From NCBI GenBank assembly GCA_945870785.1, contig CAMBTK010000001.1, positions 1 through 64,000 of the forward strand: a stretch of DNA of 64,000 nucleotides. The letters are read 5' to 3'. The notes under the pieces are model-generated. The model worked only from the letters and a program-made list of their open reading frames with translations, did no database searches and had not been told where the DNA came from. Below are positions 51,745 through 61,536 of this stretch, in pieces; position 1 is the first letter of the stretch, and each line of letters begins with the position of its first letter. The DNA comes from Sulfurimonas crateris. Its GTDB lineage: Bacteria; Campylobacterota; Campylobacteria; Campylobacterales; Sulfurimonadaceae. The translations under genes and the position numbers were made by a program.

Positions 51745-52940
51745 TGTACATTCCATCAGCTTCAAAATTTGATCCAAAAAATGGACATTTCGGTATATTT
51801 GGCGGTAGATATGTTCCCGAAACTCTCATGCCTGCACTTTTAAAACTTGAGCAAGAGTATGAAAAAATCCGCTTTGACAAAGATTTTTGGGCAGAGGTAG
51901 ATTACTATCTTGTAGATTATGTTGGTCGCCCTTCCCCGCTTTACTATGCAAAAAATATATCTGATGAGCTTGGTGCAAAGATTTATCTTAAGAGAGAAGA
52001 CTTAAACCATACTGGAGCGCATAAAGTAAACAATGTTATCGCTCAAGGTCTTATGGCAAAACGTCTTGGATATAAAAAAATCATAGCTGAAACTGGTGCA
52101 GGTCAGCACGGTGTTGCAACTGCTACTATCTGCGCACTTCTTGATTTGGAGTGTGAGATTTTTATGGGTGCAAAAGATGTTGCACGTCAAGAGCTAAATG
52201 TATTTCGTATGAAACTTCTTGGCGCTAAAGTAAATAGCGTTGAGAGTGGAAGTAAAACTCTTAAAGACGCTATGAACGATGCAATTCGTCACTGGGTAAC
52301 AAATGCAAGAGACACATTTTATATCATCGGAACGGTTGCAGGTCCTCACCCATATCCTATGATGGTTAGAGATTTTCAAGCAATCATTGGCTATGAAGCA
52401 AGAGCTCAGATACTTGAAAAAGAGGGTCGTTTACCAGACCATGTTATAGCATGTATTGGCGGTGGAAGCAATGCGATAGGGATGTTTCAACACTTCTTAG
52501 AAGATAAAGAAGTTGAGTGTATCGGTATAGAAGCTGGTGGACATGGCATAGAGACACTAGAACATGGATGCTCACTTGAAAAAGGAAGAGCTGGAGTTCT
52601 TCATGGACAGATGAGCTATCTTTTGCAAGATGAAGATGGGCAGATTCAAGAAGCGTACTCTATCTCAGCTGGACTTGATTACCCTGGAATTGGGCCTGAA
52701 CACGCATTTCATTTTGAGAATAAAAGCGTAAGTTATAATCATGCAACAGATAAAGAAGCCCTAGATGCCTTTGTTTGGTTATCACGCAAAGAGGGAATCA
52801 TACCAGCGTTTGAAAGTGCCCACGCAGTGGCTTATCTTAAAAAAATGCCAAATATAAAAGGTAAACTAATCATAGTAAACCTATCTGGTCGCGGCGATAA
52901 AGATATGATTCAAGCAAAAAATATTTTAAAGTTTGATTGA
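51744..52940 (+). CDS. trpB: tryptophan synthase beta subunit
   Basis: [54 protein letters not shown]. Confidence 0.97.
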   Translation: MYIPSASKFDPKNGHFGIFGGRYVPETLMPALLKLEQEYEKIRFDKDFWAEVDYYLVDYVGRPSPLYYAKNISDELGAKIYLKREDLNHTGAHKVNNVIAQGLMAKRLGYKKIIAETGAGQHGVATATICALLDLECEIFMGAKDVARQELNVFRMKLLGAKVNSVESGSKTLKDAMNDAIRHWVTNARDTFYIIGTVAGPHPYPMMVRDFQAIIGYEARAQILEKEGRLPDHVIACIGGGSNAIGMFQHFLEDKEVECIGIEAGGHGIETLEHGCSLEKGRAGVLHGQMSYLLQDEDGQIQEAYSISAGLDYPGIGPEHAFHFENKSVSYNHATDKEALDAFVWLSRKEGIIPAFESAHAVAYLKKMPNIKGKLIIVNLSGRGDKDMIQAKNILKFD

Positions 52941-53035
52941 TAAAAGTTCTTATTTAATAGTTTAGATTCTTAGTATTGTAGATAACGCTAATTCGACAAA
53001 TAAGTGTAACAAAAAAAGTTTTGTAGGCATTTAAA

Positions 53036-53051
53036 ACTAAAACATTTTAGT
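53036..53051. promoter_or_regulatory. palindrome ACTAAAA-CA-TTTTAGT upstream of pepA
   Basis: Perfect 7-bp arms, 2-nt centre, in the trpB-pepA intergenic region. Confidence 0.25.
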
Positions 53052-53110
53052 AAATATAAATTTATAATTATTAGATAGACTTACATTAAAAATCAAGGTA
53101 ATAGTAAAAA

Positions 53111-54526
53111 ATGAATATTAAACTAATCGAAAAAGAACTAAACGAAGTATCGGCAGATGTAAATGTAATTTTTGTAAAAAAAGATGAATTAGCAGAGTGT
53201 GAACATGCGGATATCTTAGAGAAAGCTGGGTTTAAGGCAGAGCAAGAGAGTATCTGTTTTTTATACGAGAGAGGATTACTCTTCTGTGGAGTTGATAGCA
53301 AAAAAAGCGATGATATTAGAGCTGCAACAGCTGTTGTTATAAAAGCGCTAAAGAGTTCAAACTTTAAATCTGCAAAAATTTCAATCTTGAGCAAATCAGT
53401 TATTACTGCTCTTGTTGAGGGCGTTGTACTTGGCGGATATGAGTTTAATGACTATAAATCAGAGCCTAAAAAATCAGCGTTTGAAGAGATTTTCTTAGTA
53501 TCTAATGATTTGGATTATACTAAAGTTGAAGAGAATTTTGCTGAGGCTCTAATAGTAGCAAATGCTACAAATTTTACTCGTGATATAGTAAACAAAGCAC
53601 CACAAGAGATTAACCCTCAAACGCTTAGCGGTGTTGCAAAAGAGTTGGCAAAAGAGAACTCTTTAGAGTGTAACATCCTAAACGAAGATGCTCTAGCAAA
53701 AGAGAATATGGGTGCAATGCTTGCAGTTGGACGTGCTTCAATTCATGAAAGTGCACTGATTCATCTAGCATATAAACCGCAAAATCCTAAAAAAATTATC
53801 ACACTTGTTGGAAAAGGTTTAACATACGATAGCGGCGGACTTAGTCTAAAAGCTGCTACTTCTATGGTAACTATGAAAATGGATAAGGCTGGTGCTTGTG
53901 CTGTTTTAGGAATTATCAAAGCTGTAAGTGAGTTAAAGCTTGATGTTGAAGTTCATGCATTTATCGGTGCAGTTGAAAATATGATAGGCGGAAATGCTTA
54001 CAAACCTGATGATGTACTTGTCTCAAGAAGTAAAACTACTATTGAAGTCAGAAACACTGATGCTGAGGGTCGTTTGGTCTTAGCAGACGTTCTTGATTAT
54101 GCACAAGATGCGGTTAAATCAGATTATATCTTTGACTTTGCAACACTAACAGGTGCTTGTATGGTGGCTCTTGGTCAATACACAACAGGCTTGATGGGAC
54201 ACTCTCATAAGTTAAAGCACGATATATCTCGCGCAGGTAGCGAATCTGGAGAGTTGATAAGTTCACTTCCATTTAATAGCCACCTTAAAAAACTTCTAAA
54301 GAGTGAAATAGCAGACATAAGCAATACCTCTTCAAAGCCTTATGGCGGAGCCATCACTGCTGGACTATTTTTAGACAAATTTATCCGTCAAGAGAATAAA
54401 AATAAGTGGATGCACTTTGATATAGCTGGGACAGCATATACGGAAGCTGCGTGGGATTGTAACGTTTATGGCGGAACTGGCGCTGGAGTTCGCCTTATGT
54501 GTGAGTTCATTAAAGAGATAAAATAA
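53111..54526 (+). CDS. pepA: leucyl aminopeptidase (M17)
   Basis: VGKGLTYDSGGLSLKAA; NTDAEGRLVLADVLDYA. Confidence 0.95.
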   Translation: MNIKLIEKELNEVSADVNVIFVKKDELAECEHADILEKAGFKAEQESICFLYERGLLFCGVDSKKSDDIRAATAVVIKALKSSNFKSAKISILSKSVITALVEGVVLGGYEFNDYKSEPKKSAFEEIFLVSNDLDYTKVEENFAEALIVANATNFTRDIVNKAPQEINPQTLSGVAKELAKENSLECNILNEDALAKENMGAMLAVGRASIHESALIHLAYKPQNPKKIITLVGKGLTYDSGGLSLKAATSMVTMKMDKAGACAVLGIIKAVSELKLDVEVHAFIGAVENMIGGNAYKPDDVLVSRSKTTIEVRNTDAEGRLVLADVLDYAQDAVKSDYIFDFATLTGACMVALGQYTTGLMGHSHKLKHDISRAGSESGELISSLPFNSHLKKLLKSEIADISNTSSKPYGGAITAGLFLDKFIRQENKNKWMHFDIAGTAYTEAAWDCNVYGGTGAGVRLMCEFIKEIK

Positions 54527-54533
54527 ATCATAT

Positions 54534-55052
54534 ATGCTTTATGTAGATAGATTAAAACCAACATTTTTTCTATTTACAGATGCAAGTGCAAGTCCGCAGA
54601 CAAATATCGGCTATGGAGCATATATGCTCTTAGCCGAGTATGAGTTTAACACTCCATACCCTCAAGATAAAATCCTAACAAGAAGATTTATAAATACAAC
54701 TTCATCAAAACTTGAACTGCAAAGTTTAATATGGGCGCTTGGCAAGATAAAGTTTAAAAAACGAAAGATTATAATCTATACGGACTCACAAATTATCATC
54801 TCTCTCCTTGATAGAAAAGAGAAGCTTATAAAAAATGGCTTTATGAACAAAAAAGCAGAGCTCTTAAAAAACCACAAACTCTACAAAAGATTTTTTAAAC
54901 TCATAACATGCAATGATTGTGATCTTATAAAAGTCAAAGGTCATAAAAAGAGTGAAGACAAAGATAGTGTTGATAAGCTTTTTACACTTGTAGATAGAGC
55001 CTCAAGAGATGCGCTAAGAGCAGAATTACGAAATAAACCTCCTAAAATTTAG
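54534..55052 (+). CDS. RNase H-like protein
   Basis: FTDASASPQTNIGYGAYM, ELQSLIWAL, IYTDSQIIISLL, KVKGHKKSEDKDSVDKLFTLVDRASRDAL. Confidence 0.8.
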   Translation: MLYVDRLKPTFFLFTDASASPQTNIGYGAYMLLAEYEFNTPYPQDKILTRRFINTTSSKLELQSLIWALGKIKFKKRKIIIYTDSQIIISLLDRKEKLIKNGFMNKKAELLKNHKLYKRFFKLITCNDCDLIKVKGHKKSEDKDSVDKLFTLVDRASRDALRAELRNKPPKI

Positions 55053-55133
55053 AAGCTAAACGCTATCTTATGACTCTCTATGCTTATTTTAGCTAAAATA
55101 CAAAACTAATTAATAATATAAAAAAGGTCAATT

Positions 55134-56234
55134 ATGGGTTTAAGTATCGGTCTTGTAGGACTTCCAAACGTAGGTAAATCAACAACTTTCAACGCACTTA
55201 CAAAAGCGCAAAATGCAGAAGCGGCAAACTACCCGTTTTGTACAATTGAGCCAAACAAAGCAGTAGTTCCTGTTCCAGACAACAGACTTCAAGCTCTTGC
55301 AAAGATAGTAAATCCAGAGAGAATACAGTACTCAACACTAGATTTTGTTGATATCGCAGGTTTGGTTAAAGGTGCTAGTAAAGGCGAGGGTTTAGGAAAT
55401 AAATTTTTATCAAATATTCGCGAAACAGAAGTTATCCTACATATCGTTAGATGTTTTGAGGATGACAATATCGTTCATACAGAAGCTAGTATCGACCCGT
55501 TAAGAGACGTTGAGATAATAGAGGGTGAACTTATTTTAGCTGATATAGAAGTTTTACAAAACAGAGCAGACAGGCTAAAAAAACAGGCAAAAACAGATAA
55601 AACTGCTGCTGCTCTTTTAGCTCTGGCAGAGGAACTTTTAGAGTATTTGGCAGATGGAAATTTAGCTAGAAACTTTCACAAATGTGATAGTGAAGAGTAC
55701 AAACAGCTAAACCACGAAGTAAGACTTTTAACAGGTAAAGAGATAATGTATGGAGCAAATGTTGATGAAGATGGTCTGCTAGAAGATAGCGATTTTGTTA
55801 TCAAACTAAAAGAACATGCTGCTAAAAACAACTGCGAACTTATAAAGCTTTGCGCAAAGATTGAAGAGGAACTGATAGGTCTTAGTGATGAAGAAGCTGC
55901 AGAGTTTTTAAGCTCACTTGGTGTTGAAGAGTCAGGTCTTAGTCAAATCATACAAAAAGGATTTGATAAACTAGGTCTTATGAGCTACTTTACCGCTGGA
56001 GTAAAAGAGGTTCGTGCATGGACTATCCGTAAAAATACAACAGCACCAAAAGCAGCAGCTGTTATCCATAATGACTTTGAAAAAGGCTTTATCCGCGCCG
56101 AAGTTATCGCATATAATGACTATATTGCATGTGGCGGAGAGAACAAAGCTAAAGATGCTGGAAAGATGCGCTTAGAGGGCAAAGAGTATATAGTTCAAGA
56201 TGGCGACATAATGCACTTTAGATTTAATCTTTAA
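55134..56234 (+). CDS. ychF: redox-regulated ATPase YchF
   Basis: GLVGLPNVGKSTTFNALT; YPFCTIEPNK; VDIAGLVKGASKGEGLGNKFL. Confidence 0.97.
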   Translation: MGLSIGLVGLPNVGKSTTFNALTKAQNAEAANYPFCTIEPNKAVVPVPDNRLQALAKIVNPERIQYSTLDFVDIAGLVKGASKGEGLGNKFLSNIRETEVILHIVRCFEDDNIVHTEASIDPLRDVEIIEGELILADIEVLQNRADRLKKQAKTDKTAAALLALAEELLEYLADGNLARNFHKCDSEEYKQLNHEVRLLTGKEIMYGANVDEDGLLEDSDFVIKLKEHAAKNNCELIKLCAKIEEELIGLSDEEAAEFLSSLGVEESGLSQIIQKGFDKLGLMSYFTAGVKEVRAWTIRKNTTAPKAAAVIHNDFEKGFIRAEVIAYNDYIACGGENKAKDAGKMRLEGKEYIVQDGDIMHFRFNL

Positions 56235-56262
56235 TGTTACACAACACAACAAACTGGGAGAG

Positions 56263-56331
56263 ACAAAAGTCCCTTCCAACCCACTGAAGCTACGAAAAAA
56301 AGAATTTTTCGAGAATTATAAGAACTTTTGT
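56263..56331. other. nested inverted repeat (candidate terminator or small RNA)
   Basis: Outer ACAAAAGT (56263-56270)/ACTTTTGT (56324-56331); inner CGAAAAA (56293-56299)/TTTTTCG (56305-56311). Confidence 0.35.
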
Positions 56332-56371
56332 ACGCTTTTTTTACGAAAGTACATAAGGTCAGTTTATCTCT

Positions 56372-57655
56372 CTATTTCAGAACTACTCTATTTCTACCGC
56401 TATTCTTTGCTTCGTAAAGGGCATCATCAGCTCTTTTAAATATCTCTTTTGAGTCTTCACCTGCGATATATTTTGTTAAACCAAAAGATGCTGTAACTTT
56501 TATATCTTTTTTGATGATACTTTTTTCAATATTTACTCTAATTTTTTCTACAATTATCTCTGCTTCATCAATAGTTATATTTTTAAGCATGATTACAAAC
56601 TCTTCTCCACCCCATCTTGCAACAAGATCATTATCTCTAAGTGAAGATTTGAGTGTTTTAGCTACAGACACAAGAGCTTCATCACCCACTTGATGTCCAT
56701 ATGTATCATTTATAGATTTAAAATGATCTATATCTACAAGCACTAAAATAAAATCACTATCAACTTTTCTTTGATGCTTAACAATCATATTTATTGTTTC
56801 ATCAAAGTGAGCACGGTTGTATAGTTTTGTAAGAGAATCTGTAATATAGAGTTCTGCAAGAAGCTTCTCATTAGTTATATCGTGATACACAGCGCTAAAT
56901 TCATGAATCTCTCCATGTGTATCAAAAATTGGCATTATTCTTGATTGTAGCCACTTCTCTTGAGCCCTTAAGCCTTTATATTTCAGCTCTCCATTCCAAG
57001 GTTTTTTATTTTTGATAGTTTCCCAAAGTTCTTTATAAATTAGTTCTGAGACGTCATCTGATTTAAAAATAGATATATTTTTACCTATAATCTCATCTCT
57101 TTGAATATCAAAAGAGCTACAAAAGAAGCTGCTGACATCTTTAATAATTCCATTTACAGAAGTTTTCATAATCATAATATTTTTATCGATTATCTCTCTA
57201 TCTGCTTCTAGTTTTTGATTTAGTTTATTTACTGTATTCATCTCTTTTTTTATCAACAGTTTTGCTTCAAAGAGCTCACTAATATCATAAATAGAGATCA
57301 TAACTCTATTCTCAGAAGCAATATATGGAGATATAGTAACTTGTTGCTGCATTAGCTTAAGTGAAGATGTTGTTACTTTATTGCGATTTATAGATATAAA
57401 TTTTTTACTGCTGTTTGTATCATAAAAAGTAGGTGTGCCAATCGTTAGTGCAGTTTTAATCTTTCTATAAAGGACTTTATAGTTTATATCTGGATAAAAC
57501 TCTTGTAAATTTTTACCTACAATATCTTCTTTATTGATTTGAGTATTTATAGCAAGCCATCTGTTCCAGTAGTTTACAACAAAGTGTTCATCAATTATCA
57601 TATGCCCATTTTCTAATGAGTCTAGCAAGACATCAGGATATCTAATCTCAATCAT
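56372..57655 (-). CDS. PAS-PAS-GGDEF diguanylate cyclase
   Basis: DSLTKLYNRAHFDE, DIDHFKSINDTYGHQVGDEAL, RWGGEEF. Confidence 0.93.
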   Translation of the reverse strand: MIEIRYPDVLLDSLENGHMIIDEHFVVNYWNRWLAINTQINKEDIVGKNLQEFYPDINYKVLYRKIKTALTIGTPTFYDTNSSKKFISINRNKVTTSSLKLMQQQVTISPYIASENRVMISIYDISELFEAKLLIKKEMNTVNKLNQKLEADREIIDKNIMIMKTSVNGIIKDVSSFFCSSFDIQRDEIIGKNISIFKSDDVSELIYKELWETIKNKKPWNGELKYKGLRAQEKWLQSRIMPIFDTHGEIHEFSAVYHDITNEKLLAELYITDSLTKLYNRAHFDETINMIVKHQRKVDSDFILVLVDIDHFKSINDTYGHQVGDEALVSVAKTLKSSLRDNDLVARWGGEEFVIMLKNITIDEAEIIVEKIRVNIEKSIIKKDIKVTASFGLTKYIAGEDSKEIFKRADDALYEAKNSGRNRVVLK

Positions 57656-58266
57656 CCGTAAATCTCTTCTATTTTTTTGTCAATCAATACCTTCAAGCTC
57701 TCTATAGCTTCATCTTTTGTCAATATATAAATATTGCCTACAATCTGTTGATCTTTAAAATCTAAAATTGTACTAATTATTATAATTTTTGAGTACTCAA
57801 CAACATCTTCTTCATCTACTATCGAAGCAGAGTCTAAAAACTGCAGTGATGGAACAAAAAACTGTACTTGAGTGCTTAGCTCTTCAGTCAGCCTACTTAC
57901 TATTGTTGATGTTAGTATGTTTGTGAGCTCTATAACTGCATCATTTATTTCATCAAAAGATGGGTTTTCTATGCCATAGAGGTATCTTCCAAGATTCATT
58001 GATGAATCTTCGCTGATAACAAACATACACTCTCCGCCAAACTTACCAGTAAAGAGCTGTTTTGATACAAAATACATTGATCTCATATCTATAGATTCTT
58101 GAATTTTAGCCCCAAGTTCATTACTATTACAAATATCTATCTTAGGGATATGCATAGTTCCAAAAGCATCTAATAAACTTGCCATACTAGCTGTAGCTGC
58201 CCCAATTGAGACGTTCATAAACTCTCTTAGTGCATCAAGTTGGTCTTCATTAAATTGTAAATTCAA
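57652..58266 (-). CDS. CheC/CheX-like chemotaxis phosphatase
   Basis: LREFMNVSIGAATASMASLL and NDAVIELTNILTSTIVSRLTEEL (ExxN-type helices). Confidence 0.8.
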   Translation of the reverse strand: MNLQFNEDQLDALREFMNVSIGAATASMASLLDAFGTMHIPKIDICNSNELGAKIQESIDMRSMYFVSKQLFTGKFGGECMFVISEDSSMNLGRYLYGIENPSFDEINDAVIELTNILTSTIVSRLTEELSTQVQFFVPSLQFLDSASIVDEEDVVEYSKIIIISTILDFKDQQIVGNIYILTKDEAIESLKVLIDKKIEEIYG

Positions 58267-58278
58267 TACATTTTACCT

Positions 58279-58641
58279 CTATAACAATAAGTCGTGTTCA
58301 AAAATTTGCACCATAATATCAACATTTATTGGTTTTGGATACATATTTTTAGCACCTGCGACTAAAACTCTTAGCTTTGCTTCACTTTGAATATCTGCGC
58401 TTACAACTATAACCTGAGCATCTTTGTCTATCTCTCTTATCCTCTTTAGTGCCTCATAGCCATCCATGACTGGCATAGTAAGATCTAAAAAAACAACATC
58501 TGGACGCTCTTGTTTATAGAACTCAACAGCCTCTAGTCCGTTTGTTGCTTGGATAAGTTCTGCATTTGGATGCACCTCTTTGAGACTTTTTATAACGCCC
58601 ATTCTGGCTATTTTTGAATCATCTACAATCAAGACTTTCAA
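58279..58641 (-). CDS. CheY-like single-domain response regulator
   Basis: MKVLIVDDSKIARMGV, VVFLDLTMPVMDGYEAL, VIVVSADIQ, PKPIN. Confidence 0.93.
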   Translation of the reverse strand: MKVLIVDDSKIARMGVIKSLKEVHPNAELIQATNGLEAVEFYKQERPDVVFLDLTMPVMDGYEALKRIREIDKDAQVIVVSADIQSEAKLRVLVAGAKNMYPKPINVDIMVQIFEHDLLL

Positions 58642-58704
58642 TAAATACCTCTTTTTTTTTATCTTTTGTAAGTTAATTGTATGATACTTTTAATTAACTA
58701 CGCT

Positions 58705-59526
58705 TTAGTATTTTAATTTTGCTATATTTTGAGCAAATTTAACATTGTCACCTGCTTTTACATTAAGCTCCAACATCTCTTTTTCGGCCAATATTACTAT
58801 GGTTGAACCCATCTCAAAACAGCCAAAATCATCGCCTTTATTAAGGTTTAAATTTTCATAACTATAAAGAGTGCTTTTTTGTGCGTCTACATTTGTCTTT
58901 ATCTTTGGCTCAAATGAAACCTGCATAACACCGACATTTAATGCACTAACAAGCACCATATAAAATCTCTTTTTTGAAGCGCTCTCACAAAGCAAAACAA
59001 CTCTCTCGTTCTCTATAAAAAGATTGATTCTTTTTTTAAGAGATGGCATATTGACTGGATAAAATTTTCCTGGTATATGAACAGCTTTTAAAACTTTTAA
59101 ATTTGTCGGTATATGATAACGATGGTAATCTTTTGGCGAGAGGTAGAAGTTTACAAAAGTTCCACTCTCTACTAACTCTTTTTCCTCTTTTGTAAAATGC
59201 TCTCCCAAGAGTTCATCACTTCTGTATCTCATCCCTTTTATTTGCAGAGCATACTCTTTATCTAAATTTCCACACTCAGAAATCAAAGAATCACATGGAG
59301 AGATAAAATCCTCACTATCAAGTGAATAAGCTCTAGGCTCTCTTAGTTTTCTAGTAAATAGAGCATTTAAGCTTTTATATGTACTTGCATCATGGAACTC
59401 TCTCATATCAAGTCCCATTATGTTTACATAACCGCTGTTTATAAAATTTTGTATCGGTTTTGCAAACTCTTTATTTGCAAATTTACCAAAAGCTTGTGAT
59501 AAAGCTGATGTTATATGTTTTTTCAT
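58705..59526 (-). CDS. psd: phosphatidylserine decarboxylase
   Basis: FISPCDSLISECG; VNFYLSPKDYHRYHIP; FEMGSTIVIL. Confidence 0.93.
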   Translation of the reverse strand: MKKHITSALSQAFGKFANKEFAKPIQNFINSGYVNIMGLDMREFHDASTYKSLNALFTRKLREPRAYSLDSEDFISPCDSLISECGNLDKEYALQIKGMRYRSDELLGEHFTKEEKELVESGTFVNFYLSPKDYHRYHIPTNLKVLKAVHIPGKFYPVNMPSLKKRINLFIENERVVLLCESASKKRFYMVLVSALNVGVMQVSFEPKIKTNVDAQKSTLYSYENLNLNKGDDFGCFEMGSTIVILAEKEMLELNVKAGDNVKFAQNIAKLKY

Positions 59527-59553
59527 GACTTACTCTCCTTAATCTCTATTTTT

Positions 59554-60627
59554 CTAAAGAAGCTTACGCTTTGCTATCTCTTCTATAAGAACTGTTGCGT
59601 AACAACCCTTTGGAAGATAAAAATTTAACTCATATTGTGCTTCTTCATTTTTATATCTTCCATCAATATCTTTAGGAAAAACCCAAGCGTATCTTCTTGT
59701 GCCATCTTCATTTATCTCATCATCAAAATCTTTTTCTATCTCTCTTGATAAACCAGTTGAGAGCTTTGCTTTTTTACCGCATAAAAGCCCAGTGATAGTT
59801 ATATCTTTTGCATTAAATCTATCCAAATCATGCTCTTGTGAAGCAAATTCAAAAAGTCTTCCATATGGATAATGTTCCATAATATCCCCGCTAATTAGTT
59901 TAAAAGGGTGTTTTTGTGCTTTCATTTTAAGAAGTTCATCTTTAGGCATATTTAAAAGTGGCTCTAACTCTTTTACTTCAAAATTTTGAATTAAATTATT
60001 TATCTCTAGCCTTCTACTTAACCAAAGATTAAAAAGGTGGCTCTGATATGCACTGATAAGAAGCTGTTTTACTTTTGGATTTCTCTCTTTTTTCTCGCCT
60101 TTTGCAATTAGTTCACCATCAATATGGTTATTTCCATCTGTGCCAAATCTTTGATAACCAAAGTAATTAGGCATACCAAAAGAGGCTATATTTTTTAGTG
60201 CTTCATCTATTTTTTGAGCTGAAGTAGGATTTACTTTTTTTAGTTTTATGTAAAATTTATTTCCATTTAGATGCCCTATTCTTATCTTGTTATTGTGATA
60301 AGTTTTAGATAGTATTTTTACATCCTCGTGTTCAAACGTATCCATCTTTTCTTCATACTTTTTATGCAAAGAAATATACTGTTTTGTCATAGCGTGTTTA
60401 TCTTTTAGCCCTGCATAACCTATCTCTTTATTTTTTATACCTAAATATTTTGCTATCATAGATACAAGCTCAAGAGTTGAGATTCCTTTTTTTCTAACAA
60501 AAAGAACAAGATGCTCACCCTCACCACAAAACTCATAAAGAGGTACTTCTTCGACAACAAAATCTCTTGGTGTCTGCTTAAAATGAAAATCTATACTTGA
60601 ATGAGAGAGCGAATAAAATCTATCCAT
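59554..60627 (-). CDS. truD: tRNA pseudouridine(13) synthase
   Basis: DFVVEEVPLYEFCGEGEHLVLFVRKKG; GYAGLKDKHAMTKQYISL; PNYFGYQRFG. Start set at MDRFYSLSHSS. Confidence 0.94.
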   Translation of the reverse strand: MDRFYSLSHSSIDFHFKQTPRDFVVEEVPLYEFCGEGEHLVLFVRKKGISTLELVSMIAKYLGIKNKEIGYAGLKDKHAMTKQYISLHKKYEEKMDTFEHEDVKILSKTYHNNKIRIGHLNGNKFYIKLKKVNPTSAQKIDEALKNIASFGMPNYFGYQRFGTDGNNHIDGELIAKGEKKERNPKVKQLLISAYQSHLFNLWLSRRLEINNLIQNFEVKELEPLLNMPKDELLKMKAQKHPFKLISGDIMEHYPYGRLFEFASQEHDLDRFNAKDITITGLLCGKKAKLSTGLSREIEKDFDDEINEDGTRRYAWVFPKDIDGRYKNEEAQYELNFYLPKGCYATVLIEEIAKRKLL

Positions 60628-60653
60628 AATGTTCCTGTCTTTTTTAGTTTTTT

Positions 60654-61475
60654 TTAAAAATGATGCGCTTTGCATCTGTTTTTGTAAGCTTTTCTTACAC
60701 ACTCTCCGATAATATTTATAGGAGTTCTACTTAGTTTTGCACGCCTTAGAAGAGTTTTTTTAAATCTTCTGTCAAATCCAAAGAGCATCTCATACTCTTC
60801 ACCGCTACACCCTACTCTTGTTTGAATCTTTTTATAAAATTTAAAACCAATCCCAGAAGCAGAAGATAGCTTTTGTAAGTCGCTAAAAATCCCATCTGAT
60901 ATATCCATACCAACTCTGAGAAAGCGTCTATTTTCATAGATAAATTTATCTCGCAGAGCTATATTTACAAACTTAGAGTTTATGTTGATTTTTCCTAAAT
61001 TCATCAATTTTTTAAGCTCTTTTGCACTCCTGCCAAGAGTTCCACTGTAAGCTATCAAATCGCCTCTTTTAAGACCTTTTCTCATCAACGGACTAGTAGT
61101 TTTTGAGATAACTGTTACAGTTATGTCAAGCTTTGTATTACCTATCGTATCTCCGCCAATAATCTCTACTCCATATTTAGCACAAGCATCTTGAAATCCT
61201 CTGGCTAAATCTCTCATTTGAGATTTTGTGATACTTTTTGGCATAGCTACACTAAGAAGTGCATATTTTGGTACAGCATTCATAGCAATAGCATCCGAGA
61301 TATTTACTATCATAGCTTTGTAACCTATCTGATAGTGGCTCAGCCAACTTGTTTTAAAATGAATATTTTCAAAAAAAGCATCTTTTGAATAGACCATGCC
61401 ATCTATAAAAGCACCGTCATCACCGATATTTATACTTTTAAATTGTGAGATAAAATAGTTTTCTAAATTCAACAA
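60654..61475 (-). CDS. thiL: thiamine-monophosphate kinase
   Basis: IGDDGAFIDGMVYSKDAFFENIHFKTSW; MDISDGIFSDLQKLS. Confidence 0.92.
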   Translation of the reverse strand: MLNLENYFISQFKSINIGDDGAFIDGMVYSKDAFFENIHFKTSWLSHYQIGYKAMIVNISDAIAMNAVPKYALLSVAMPKSITKSQMRDLARGFQDACAKYGVEIIGGDTIGNTKLDITVTVISKTTSPLMRKGLKRGDLIAYSGTLGRSAKELKKLMNLGKININSKFVNIALRDKFIYENRRFLRVGMDISDGIFSDLQKLSSASGIGFKFYKKIQTRVGCSGEEYEMLFGFDRRFKKTLLRRAKLSRTPINIIGECVRKAYKNRCKAHHF

Positions 61476-61536
61476 ATCTTCTTAAAATATATGATAAAAT
61501 AACTCCTTATTATACCATCTATATCAGGAAACCTTT

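Noticed and set aside
60628-60702. N-terminal extension of the truD ORF into thiL
   Set aside because: Extension MCKKSLQKQMQSASF... is the overlap with thiL in another frame; MDRFYSL at 60627 is a better start.
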